A stretch of 64,000 nucleotides of DNA from Atopsyche davidsoni (lineage: Eukaryota; Arthropoda; Insecta; Trichoptera; Hydrobiosidae). A program made the translations under genes and the position numbers. Below, piece by piece: positions 1-11,283 of this stretch (position 1 is its first letter; each line of letters starts with the position of its first letter). The stretch is from contig JAILWY010000029.1 in NCBI GenBank assembly GCA_022113835.1, positions 258,001-322,000 on the forward strand, in the 5' to 3' direction. Under the pieces are notes generated by a model. That model was not told the origin of the DNA. It did not search any database and saw only the letters and a list, made by a program, of their open reading frames with translations.

Positions 1-3000
1 CCAGAAAACAGAAAACTAAACCGTCGAAGTAGTCTGGCTTATGACGACATAGTCTACTTTTTACTTTGTGGTGTAACGCCTTTAAAAGTCAAACTTTTTT
101 AAGGCTATATTTTAAGCATTTGCTACGGTTAAATGATGCCAAATTTATTTATGGCATCATTTATAGCATCTTTTTTATTTATAAATAAAAAAAAATTCTC
201 TAGGCGGATTATCTCAAAATTTTGACGTCATTAAGCTACGCTCTAAATCCGACAGTTTACAGAACCATCCTAGAGTATAGGCTCATCGTATTTATTTCAA
301 TTTAATTATTTATATTTGTAGGCTGTCTCAGATTATTGAAACATTTTAAAATATTTAAAAAACGTTACAATCACACATGAACTCAATTTTTAAGATATAA
401 AAATATTTTAGAAAACTTGTCTCTCAAAAAAAAAAAAAACGCCGTGTATGAATTCATTAGTATGTGTATTTTATCTTTAAAATTTAAATTTTATTTTAAT
501 AAATTTACTTATATTTATATGTTGTGAACTTATTAATTCTAGGATGTTGATATAATTTTTCAATGGATATATTTATAAAATAATTATGTTATATATAACT
601 AAATACCATTTTATTAGTATATAATAGAAAATAAATAATAGGTTGTGTTGTCTTACAGGAACAAAGCCTTTACAGTCCTTGAAAGCCTTCTGAAATCACT
701 GAATAATTTACTGTCAGCCCGTTTACTATGGCATACGCTAATTTAAACATTTTATAAATATTTTTGCTATATTTGAGTGATAGTAAAATAATGATTTTAT
801 TAAAAAAAATGTAATGTATTTCAGATAAAGCTTATATTTTTTTAATACTCTTATTAAATGCATATTTTTAAAAAATGATCTTAAAATGGTGAGTTATAGT
901 TGAAGGCTTGAGTTAATTGATTGTTATTTAAATGATTCAAAGGCTTCAAAGGCGGAATTATATAGATCGTTCTGAAAACATCTGCACCTCCTTTTTGAAA
1001 GTTTTGGCTGAAAAAACCGCTGGCTTCAACAATTCTTAGTATTTCAGATTTGATTTTTTCTACAAATGACGCTTCGTTTTTGGTATTTTTTCAAGCTTAA
1101 TCACGCTTTTGTCATGTTTTGCACTTAGAAGAGAGCTTTCAGTGGGCGAGTAGAGCCTCCCGGGAGGAGGGAACTTCGATGGGAAACAATAACGTACCCT
1201 TTAATATATTATATAATATATATTAATTGATGCGACATGTTGGTTGTGTGTTTTATAGTAAAATTTTACTTCTATTTGATGTCAGAATCTTTCGTTATAA
1301 TTATGAATCAATCATTATTGTTGAATATTATTTCATCCCTTACAGTTTTTTGTGTGTAAAATATTTAGGTAAAAAATACTTTTCTGTGATTTTGTTGTCG
1401 TTTTATATGCAAATAATTTTTTTTTTAGTAGCTTAATAATAATACCTGCCATAAATGTTATTCTGACATCTAGTATTGCTAAATTTTATTATTAAATTAT
1501 TTCAACTTCGTAAAAAAATATATATTACAATCCTTTGCGATTAATAGATAGATCATTAGATTTACATATTATCTTTTGTCGTCAATATATACGCAAAATA
1601 ACAATAAAATATTTATTAATTTTTATAAATTATTATTTTATAAATTATATTTTAAAAATTGTTTTTATATATTTTTTAATAATTATTTTGTTATTTTGCT
1701 TTTGATTCGCGAACAATACGATAAAAGCTTAAAATGAATTTAATAATTTAAAATTAAAATATAGTTTTTATAGACTGGTATTAAACGTAGGTGCTAAATT
1801 TTAGCGTTTCCCTATACAACCGGACTTGAAGCAAGTCGATGGATATGCATGCCTGTTTTTATGATAAAGCTTACAAACCATATCACTGTGATGTCCATAT
1901 CACTAATATCACACCATTTCCATTTTCACCATCTATCATTTAATTAGTCGACAATATTCCTAGCAGGTGTGCTTCGAAAGGAATGTACATAGAAAACGTA
2001 TGCGGAACGACAGTAGGTAAAAAATAGAAATAAACTATAAATTTATATAATAACACGACTTAAAATAAAATATCAATTTACACTCAGAAAACTTCAATAT
2101 ATATTGTTACAAAAGCAATTCAAGACTCATAAGAAAAAAATCCTAAAAAACCATTTTTAATATCAAGTAAAAAATGTTTTAAACTGTAAATAAATAAAAA
2201 AAACTTTTGAAAACTTTGTGTACAATACATATCCAATTCTGTGTTTAAATTGTTGTATTTTAAATAAAATTAGTAAGTATTCAATTATTTCTTAAAATAT
2301 TTGCTTTTAAATGCAAGCATTGGCAGAGACTATTTGTATTTTAACATAAAATTCACGTAGAAAATATGTTTAACGCTTGTAAAAATAAAATTTACGTTCA
2401 GCATGACGTAGTAGTTGTTTCGAAGTTTTCAGCAAAATTTCGGACAAAAAAACGCAAGATGTTCGTCAAAAGTCGCGCACACGTGTGCGCAGCTTTTTGT
2501 CAAAGTGCGGCACAGCACGTAGCTGAACATATTTACACATACAATGAAAAATATCTGACAAGAATAACATAGGTTTTAAAATTACACTCACACGGCGTTA
2601 AAGACAAAATTCAGTACGAAAGACACAATATTTTAAAGTATTATTAAATAGTTTTTTATAAATCCGCATATTCAACTATACAGGTTTACCTTGTATGCAA
2701 TATGTAAGTAAACGATTCAGTCATGAAATGACGAGAAAAGTCCTCGAACAAGCCGCGGGAGGGAATGCTTAAATTCCACTAGTGTCGTTAAAAAACTAAG
2801 GATTGTTCTCATCGTTTTCCAAGTGAATCGCTGACTCAAATATTGTTTATATCTCCTCCTGGGTTGTGAAAGAAAGCTCGTTCGCCGGACCTGAACATTC
2901 TTCGAATGAAGCGCATTTTCTCGGGCTGTGTCCTCATGCCCCCAGTTTTTGGTGAATTTTCTAGAGACCCTCCTATCCGCGCCGCCCCTCCCTAGCAGAG

Positions 3001-3059
3001 CTGATCCCCGACTGGCCAACCCTCCATCCGTTCAAACGTGAGGAGGTCGGGCCAACATG
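1..3059. other. AT-rich non-coding sequence left of the repeat block
   Basis: Long AT-rich stretches with only short chance open frames (69 residues or less) of no recognisable family. No Ig, Fn3 or PEVK-type exon with splice borders was found. It is either a large projectin intron upstream of the first visible exon or intergenic DNA; the sequence alone does not decide. Confidence 0.6.
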
Positions 3060-4085
3060 CACAAAGCGCGTGTGTTCATGCATCCGAATCGAGCACAGCA
3101 ACTCTGAATCGAGCAAGCATGGTCTTGCACCCGATTTGAGCACAGTCGCTTCAAGTTGAGCGAGCTCGGTCTTGCATCCGATTCGAGCAGAGCGACTCTA
3201 AATCGAGCAAGCATGGTCTTGAGCAATGCGACTTTAAATCGAGCAACTGCATTCTTGCATCCAATTTGAGCACAGCGGCTGAAAACTGTGCCGGCATGGT
3301 CATGTATATAATTCAAGCGCGGTGACACGATATTGCATTCTATACTATCACTTAAATCAATTGATTCAACATGACCTTGCATAAAACATGAGCAAAGTGA
3401 CTAAACTAGCATGGTGTCACTTTCAATTTGAGCACATTGGCTCTGAATTGAGCTCTAAACAAACGCATTGCAGCATCCGGTTTGAAAAAAAAAATGTTAT
3501 TTGAGCAAGTGTGTTCTTGCATACATTATTGCGCAAACGTGTTATTGCATCTAATGTACATACGGCAACTCTTTTTTAAATTTATTTTATATTTAAAATG
3601 CAAACTGCAGCTCCCCAAAGAACATCTTTACCTGTTCTCGTGTATATTTACTTAGAAACGAGCAAAATTGTATCGCACTAAGTATGCATCAGGAAAAGCG
3701 TGTTTTCTAAAATCTAATATGCACCTTGCATTACAAATTGGCCAGTCGTGTTCTTGCATCAGAAGTGCATATAGTTTCTTCGTATTGAGCGCCGCTACTC
3801 TTGCCGTGTTCTTGCATCGGTGTAGATTGATTTGGAGTTGAGCAACCGCGCACCTGCATCAAGTCACCTGGCAACTCGGAATCGAGGGCATGTCCTTGCA
3901 TCTCCCGTGGACACGTGAACTCCGACTCGAACCGGCCTGAAGTGTTCCCCATCGCGGTGTACAGAATACATTCCCGGATTGAGCAAACATCATCACGCTT
4001 TTATGAATTGAGCAATCTAGCATCCGGCTCGCACGATGCAACTTTACTTTGAGCAACGCCATTATCGCATCAGAATAATCTATCA
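3060..4085. repeat. Degenerate ~47-bp tandem repeat (minisatellite)
   Basis: Units resembling GCATCCGATTCGAGCACAGC followed by GACTCTAAATCGAGCAAGCA and a GTCTT end recur in the same orientation. Well-kept unit starts lie near 3080, 3128 and 3175 (spacing 47-48), then with gaps near 3258 and 3302, and weaker copies continue to about 4085. Divergence grows toward the right. Open frames on the minus strand here only reflect the repeat. Confidence 0.75.
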
Positions 4086-5047
4086 TGCCTTCAAGCATTT
4101 ATATATGTTGTGCAAGTTTAAAATCTATTTTTTTCAATTTTCCCTACTTTCTTTGTCTATCCAGCATATTTTCTTCGTGGACTTTTTCTTGTCTCAATTT
4201 CTTCTTTCCTCCTACCAAAAGCTGGACTTCCACAATATCATGGAAAATTTCTCAATATTTTCCAAGACAATTGTATCTGTTATCTTTTTTTATATATTTA
4301 ATACATTAGAATCTTTAATTTTCTTTTTTTATATTTTTAATCTTTTTTTTTCGACTGTGAGTCTATTTTGATTTCTTTGTGCATACAATCGTTTGTGAAA
4401 TTGTCTTTTCCGCTATACATCTTGTTCACACAAACAGAATACACTATTTCCGAAATAGGCATGTCATGTTATTTCTTCAAACAATAATTACAAAAACCAA
4501 CTGCACGCACTGATAAAAGTAAAACATCCCGGGTAACTCATGTTTAATCGAAGCCAAAGTAGGGCTCCAAAGTTTTCAAAAACAACTACAAAAACTGTTT
4601 TTCAATAATTTCAAAACACGATGTATATTTTTAAAGACAGGGCCGGTAAAATATCATTAAAAAAAACGTTATTCTTTAACAATAGACTAGACTTTATATT
4701 ACCTGAAATGGAGTGACTGGGGATAATTAGTTTTAAACGAAAATCTTAACAGTTAAAATTTTATAAGAGAATTCTTGGAATCAAGATTAAACTTGAATTA
4801 GAATACAAATATTTATATTTATAATTTAAAAACATATCACATGTATTCAATAACTATTAAAATAATTATCTGATTTTGATTATATAAAAATTTAAAAATA
4901 CTAGAAATACTTTTCATTTAGAATTAAAATATATTTTATTTGCAAAAGATATCGAATAAATACACTGTGATAATAAATTCATTGTTCTAAATACATACTT
5001 TTATTTAATATTCATAATATAATATAATAGAAAATAATTAAAAGTCA
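4086..5047. other. AT-rich non-coding sequence
   Basis: T-rich stretch near 4110-4350, otherwise AT-rich with no domain signatures. The two overlapping open frames near 4036-4371 are low-complexity Phe/Leu/Ser readings of the T-rich tract. Nothing else seen. Confidence 0.55.
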
Positions 5048-5230
5048 TTTTGATTGATATGATTAAGTACATTTTTTCAAATATTGAAAAATAGCTTGGA
5101 GATGTGGGTTCGAATCCCTCACAAGTCACGATGAGAGTTTCTTTAATCCATTTTCAATATTCGAAAAAATGTACTGAATCATATCAATCAAAAATAAAAC
5201 CTGTATAGGTAAAAATCGTACTTACTTGTA
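5048..5230 (+). mobile_element. SINE fragment with 43-nt inverted arms (fold-back)
   Basis: Arms 5048-5090 and 5151-5193 are reverse complements with two mismatches (43 nt). Between them lies a tRNA B-box-like GGTTCGAATCC (5107-5117) in the context GTGGGTTCGAATCCC. The tail AAACCTGTATAGGT (about 5200) continues to AATCGTACTT. The same B box, body and tail order occurs in the compound insertion at 54544-55686, so this is another diverged member of that SINE family. Confidence 0.7.
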
Positions 5231-5329
5231 AAATCAATATATAAAAGTCATTTTATTGGTCCAGGCTTAATTTCTATACATTCTTGCCATATTTTGTGAT
5301 GGAAGATGTGTGGGGTATGTAAGCCAGGT

Positions 5330-5425
5330 CATGGGGGTGGGCCCCAGCCCCTCGGCCCCCTTGGCCCCCCGGGACCCCTTGAGCCCCCCCTGGACCCCCT
5401 TGGGCCCCCCCTCGCACCTCTGGGC
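5330..5425. repeat. C-rich low-complexity block
   Basis: Runs of four to seven C separated by short spacers, strongly GC-rich against an AT-rich background. On the minus strand it reads as a short imperfect Gly-X-Y pattern, but there is no splice context or conserved sequence, so I do not call a gene. It could form G-quadruplex or i-motif structures. Confidence 0.6.
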
Positions 5426-7409
5426 AGACCGCATGTGCCTTGAGAATGAGGACCTCATCCGCCATCGCGTCTCACCTGTCTTGTGCGATCACGTCTCATG
5501 TCCGTGCACACCCTGATCATCTCGAAACTGTTCTGTGATGCAAACCATTTCCTGATCAATGTTCTGCGACTCAAGTCGAGCTCCCTGACGGAATTTCTTT
5601 CTTATTGTAGAAATACAAATTAAAAAAAAACGTTTGAAAAGACTTTACAGTTAATTCACTGAGAGCTCTCTCGCTCTTCGAAGACATCGTCAAAAAAAAT
5701 CAATCTTTTTAAGCGTTTATATTTATATATACGACTACAATAAAAAATAATAAAGCCTCTATAATTTATTTATTAATCGTCGCAAACGAGACAAGAAGAC
5801 GCGTCATTTTGAATCTGTGAGATACGTAAAGTATTTAAAAAAAAAAATAAGATTATACAAAAATAACATTTTACGTTTTTTGGCTACTTTTTTAAAGTTT
5901 TAACAGCCGTTGTGAATAGCCTCTTCTTAGATGTTAGGCCGTGCCTTTTTTTTAAACTATGTTAGCTAGAAAATATTGTTATCTGAAATAGGCCATAAAT
6001 TGTATGAATAGAATACATATTCTCACAGAAATGAAAGTCTTGGTGTTTCGCTTGTGGTGACGAGGCTTGCTCAGGTCCGTCCTGTCAGCGGGCTCGGCGG
6101 GCGTCGCCCCTCACCGTGTAAGTCCCTCACGTTCACACACCTGTTTGTTCGTTCGATCGTTTCACTACAGCCAACCGCAGAGCATCTTGAAAAATTTCAA
6201 AACCATAAATGTTCAAGACACATCGATAATTATGTGTCAATTTTTTTTTCATTTTTCTTTTTATTTGGACTGCTCTCGTTACTAGCGCACCGAAAGAGGA
6301 ACCTGGGAGGACCTCGTGCGCGAGCCGCGGGGGCAGTCGCGCTATGTTTTCTTCTTCTTCTAATTATATTTTCCATCAGGTTTGCTGGCTGCTCGACTTC
6401 CATAGTTAACAACACGAACGATATGATTTATAACCTTGGCATGATTACTATGATAAAATGTGATCTCTTATTGTTATGCTGGTCATGGATTATTGTAACA
6501 CTTTCTACGCGCGGCGGCTCTCCGCGGCGGGCGTCCCCTTCGTAGGCTCTCTTTTTCTGAGAATTTCAATGAAAAACACTTGCACTGAACCTGCACCTTG
6601 TGGTACAAAATATCATACACGCATTGCAAAAATCAATTCAACAGAAAAAGTGCCAAAAAGTTTTAGGCCTTCCTCAGACTCAGAAAGCGACCCAAAGCGA
6701 AAATGTTCGTAATCTCCTAGACATTTGGCAATTCATATTTGTTGTTTAAATACGGAGTATTACAAACATAGCAAGTTGGTCGTGAATTTATTTTAAAAAT
6801 ATTTTTTCTTAAAATTATACTCGTGAGCTCAGTAAATCCATAACGGATGTGACCAGTTTGCATCGATTTTTTTATAGAACGTGTCTATAAAAATTATATT
6901 ATAAAAATGTATGTTCATACTATACATTATCAAATATAAATACTAGAAAAATTTTCAAAATCAATTTTTTTTAACGTCTTTTTGCCATGATTTTTGGATG
7001 TAATTTGATAAAAAATCTAACACATGGAATATTATATATATACACATAATATTGCACAATGTAAAAATACACACATTTCATTTTTAGTTCGCAGTGTCTT
7101 AAAAGTATTTTTCATTTAAATTTTCTTGAATAAATAGTACTTTTGAATAATGTTATAAATTCAACAAAACACTTGGTTTACAAGCAGTAAACCAAGATGT
7201 AGTAAAATCACTTTGTACAGCAAACATTACAATTTATTTTTCAAATGTGATCGGCTCGCATTTGAAATCTGCTGTAATTTTGTTTATTTATATTAAACGA
7301 GTCTATCGCGGAGGCATTGTAAAGAGAGAGAGCCCGGGTAGGTCGAGGCTCCGCCCCCGCCCCTCTGCCCCGGCCCTTGTGACATTCCCTCGTGTGGCTG
7401 TACTTGCAG
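5426..7409. other. Non-coding sequence up to the first projectin exon seen
   Basis: Mostly AT-rich, with GC-richer patches near 6050-6130, 6295-6345 and 6500-6550. A 163-residue open frame (6054-6545) has no family signature and biased, patchy composition. The last part (7310-7409) is a pyrimidine-rich, GC-rich lead into the acceptor TTGCAG|AAGGCC at 7409/7410. No exon supported. Confidence 0.55.
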
Positions 7410-10400
7410 AAGGCCGAGTCCTTCCTCAAGCCTCTGGTGGACCAGTTCGCCAAGGAGGGCAAAGACAAGAAGTCTGTCTTCGACTGCAACTTCAGCAAGC
7501 CCAACGCCAAGCCGCGCTGGTACTTCCGCAAGGATGTGAGTATTGCCCAATACACTTTCAAAAATCACAGAAACTCGATATGATAACTGCATCAGTTCTT
7601 CATCATAAAAATGCAACTATTTAAATTATCTTAAAGCAATAGAGTCATAGTAATTCTATTGGCTAGAAAACGTGCATTGATTATTTTAAAACTTGTTTTG
7701 TGTACATCTTTTATGGTTTATACATTTTTACTAATGATACGGTTTTCAGGAATTGTTTGCTGGATCCAGATACAAGTTCAAGAACGAACAAGACTCGTAC
7801 CAGCTCATCATCATGGGACCCAAGGTCGATGACACCGGAAAGTACACCATCGAAATCGGTGGCATCGTCTGCACTGCGTTCCTCAACGTCGAAGGTAGGT
7901 TCCTCATTTTCTTGGGTTTCCAGCCGCGTCATGTTTTGATTGTTGATCCGACAACCAGCTTTCGAGATGTAAATTATTATGCACTCTGAAGTAAGTGCAC
8001 CTCAATCAATGTAATTCAAGTTATAATGCAAACATATGGTATAACTCTAATGCTTTCCATAGAGATATTTATAATTTAAAATATAAATTCCGATGTGATT
8101 GGATGGTTTCAGAACCCGACCCGACGTATACCTTCACCAAGCCGTTGTCCAAGAAGGTCGACGGCTTCACCTTGCACGAGACGCTGCTGGAGTGTACCAT
8201 ATCCAACAGCATCGCCACCGTCTCCTGGTGGAAGGGAGACCGCAAGTTGGACGACGGCGACCAGTTCAGCATATCCAAGGACCTCTCCGGCATATGCAGG
8301 CTGACCATCAAGTCTCCCGTCCTGGAAGACAGCGGCAGCTACACCTGCAAGATAGAGAAGCAGACCGACAAGACGGAGACGACAGTCAAAATCATCGGTA
8401 AGGAAATCATATTTTTGAAATCTATATATATAAAACACAAACTCAAAAACCACTGTGGATCTTTAAAACCATCAAACCGATGTGCCCCAAACCGGTTTCA
8501 TTTGAAAGCCAATAATACTGAGGTGGTTTTAGGCCACTTGAATTAAACAATTAATAATCAAATTCGGTTTATTTAATTAAATAGATTTTCGACATTTCCC
8601 ATACAAAAGTTTCAACATTTTGCGGTAGTACTAATAAAAAAGTATTTTATTTCTTTATTTAACGTAGTAGCACGCGCCGGGTATCCGCTTGTGGATTATA
8701 AACAAAAACACAATTTCTTCTCGTAATGTCATTTTTGATTCATTATGAATAGTGCTTCTGCGTGTGTACAGTATATATTGTGTATTGTAATAAATTGTGT
8801 GAGAAGTGGTGATTTGAAAATATATTAATAGTATATGTATTAATTATTTTTTTCTGTTGTTTTAAGAATACCCGTACACGTTCACAAAGGTACTCAAGTC
8901 CATGCAGTGCATAGAGAAGGAGACCATCACGCTGCTCTGCGAGCTGGACGACGCCTCTGGAGACGTCAAGTGGTAAGCTACATGATCAACTCCCAATCAA
9001 CAGTCATTAAATTTTTTGATATCGTAGACTTCAATGAAAATTGGTTTCGTACATCCAATGTAGAGAAAAAAACACAACGATTAGATTCTTTGGATGGGTG
9101 CAAAGCAAATCCTTTAAAAATGCCTTGAAGGTTGCGAATCACTAGATTCCATTCATTTCAAGGCATTCTCACGATGACCTGAACTTCACTTATATATTAA
9201 AATGACAGCTTTTTCGAATAACAGATATTGTCGTTTTACTATTAAACTGTTGACTTAACGAATGTTTCTAACCCAGATTGGTGATATTTGTTTTCCAGGT
9301 ACAAGGGGGCTGAGGAGATCAAGCCCGACAAGCGCGTCGTGATATCCAAGGATGGACGCAAGCGGAAGCTGGTCATCAAGGACGCCAAGGTCACGGATGC
9401 CGGCCAGTTCTCCTGCGTCAGCAACGCTGACAAGACGGAGTGCGAGCTCATCATCAACTGTAAGGAACCTTCGCAAATCAGAGCTGACAAATCAAGTAGT
9501 GCCTGTTGAGTCATCGAGTTTCAAAACCCTCCCCGAAATGTCTAGATTTACTTGTATTGAAAAATAAAAATTCTGGAGGCGTGATTGGCTCGATAAGGCT
9601 CCAGTTGTACGATATCCCGAAAACTCAATGTTGCCATATAAATAATAAATATATATATATTTTTTTTATTTAAATTCACTTCACGCCACTTAAGATGAAT
9701 CGATTAAAATAGAATGTGAGATGAATAATAAATAATTCGGGGCAATATGTGATAATGTATTATATATTTCTAGATGATAACCGCTTCAACAAGAAGTTGA
9801 AGGACACGGAAGGCATCGAGAGGGAGAGGGTGGTGCTGGACGTTGAGCTGCAAGACCAGACCGCTGAAGCCGCATGGACCTTCAATGGACAGCCCATCGT
9901 GCCCAACGAGAGGTGAGCTACTTTACACAACTACTTTTTACACTCGTTCCCCATTCAACTTCATCTCCTCGAGGAGATCTATCATAAAGCTTTTTTTAAT
10001 AATCCTTATCTGTAATCTTCTTTGAAAATCAACTTTATATCGAAGCATTAGATTTTGCAAAATATGAAACACTTGACTAATTCATTAGTTTTTAATAATT
10101 ATCAAGTTCCCTGTGTTCCGTTGGTAAAATAAGCATAGAATCACCCTTCTGCTTTTGCCGTTCAATCATCAAATAAGGCAAAGACAAGTCATAGATCGGA
10201 CCGTTATTCCATATGGTTTCCTGATCTCTCCTGCAAATAGTGCCTTCTACACACAATGGAGTTACATAATAATCTGTAAATTACAGAAGAATATATATGT
10301 ATATATATATATTATATATATAATTTTTGGACGTGCTCAAGATTGTGGGAGAATTTCGCATAATATTCTTTGTTGTGATACTTAGAGTCAATATGAAGGC

Positions 10401-11283
10401 TTGGCAAACATTGAGAAAGAGAAAAGTATATCAAGACTTTTCTTTGGTTGAGTTTGCCTAAAGTACAACATCATTTGGTCACTTAATAGCAGCCTTATTG
10501 CAATATAAGTATTACCCAATGGTGAAACAATGAATTTCTTAAACTATATGGCTAGGCGAGGTTAGATTAAGTTAAAAAGAAACATGAAAGTGAGAAGGAA
10601 GCTGGTGAGACAGTGGGATGGGCGTCCTACAGCCACGTCATCCCTTTCCATGCAAAAATTGAATCTAATAAAAGTGCGTGATCAATGAAAAAGCAGAAAA
10701 TAGACAAGAGGGGAACGAAAATTGCGCCCGACGAGTATTGGCTAAACATCCTCTAAATGGAAACTTTTTGCACAGGGTGGAGATCAAGAACCTCGGCGGT
10801 GGCAAGCACCAGCTCATCTTCAACAAGCTGGAGATGGAGGACGAGGGAGAGATCATGTGCGAGTCAGGCAAGCTGACCAGCTCTTGCAAGCTCACCGTCA
10901 AGAAGGGAGAGTCCAAGCCCACGCTGGAATGCGCCGATGACTTTGCTGGCCCCAGCGATCGTCCTTTCATCATGGAAGTGCCTTACAAGGGTATGTATCG
11001 GAGTCGAGTGCTCAGCACGTTTACTTTCCGGCTATGATGTCTCGGATTCGATCTAAATTTTTGTAACGTTTTCCAGTCAGCGGCACCCGCCTGACACCGG
11101 TGGAAGCGAAGCTGCTCAAGGACGGCAAGCCACTGCCCCTCAAGGAAGTGGAGGTAGTTATCGACCAGGAGAAGATCACCTTCAAGGTCAAGAAGCCCAG
11201 CCGCGACCAGTCCGGAGCCTACACCATCAAGCTCAGCAACGGCCAGGGCGAGGACTCTAAGGAGGTCAAGCTCAACATGCAGA
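7410..11283 (+). CDS. bt: Projectin exons 1-8 of the window: five tandem Ig domains before the Fn3/Ig core
   Basis: Exons 7410-7535, 7750-7894, 8113-8397, 8867-8972, 9299-9459, 9774-9912, 10776-10990 and 11077-11283. Ig-a spans the first two exons (PRWYFRKD, then DDTGKYTIEI). Ig-b is one exon (VSWWKGD, EDSGSYTC). Ig-c spans 8867/9299 with the junction inside the core tryptophan codon (VKWYKG, DAGQFSC). Ig-d spans 9774/10776 (AAWTFNG, EDEGEIMCESG). Ig-e (11077-11283) ends with QSGAYTIKL. A linker with a CADDFAGPSDRPF motif sits between d and e. In Drosophila projectin this position, after PEVK and before the first Fn3, holds six Ig domains; only five are visible here, so one may lie upstream. 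Confidence 0.9.

Noticed and set aside
3060..4085. CRISPR-like array
   Set aside because: Eukaryotic context, diverged units without unique spacers of constant length, no cas genes.
5267..5465. Gly-rich, collagen-like frames on the minus strand
   Set aside because: Only about eight imperfect Gly-X-Y triplets, produced by C runs; no splice sites or neighbours that support a collagen exon.
6054..6545. 163-residue open frame in the left region
   Set aside because: Patchy composition, no family signature, no conserved splice or codon pattern; hydrophobic runs come from T-rich stretches.
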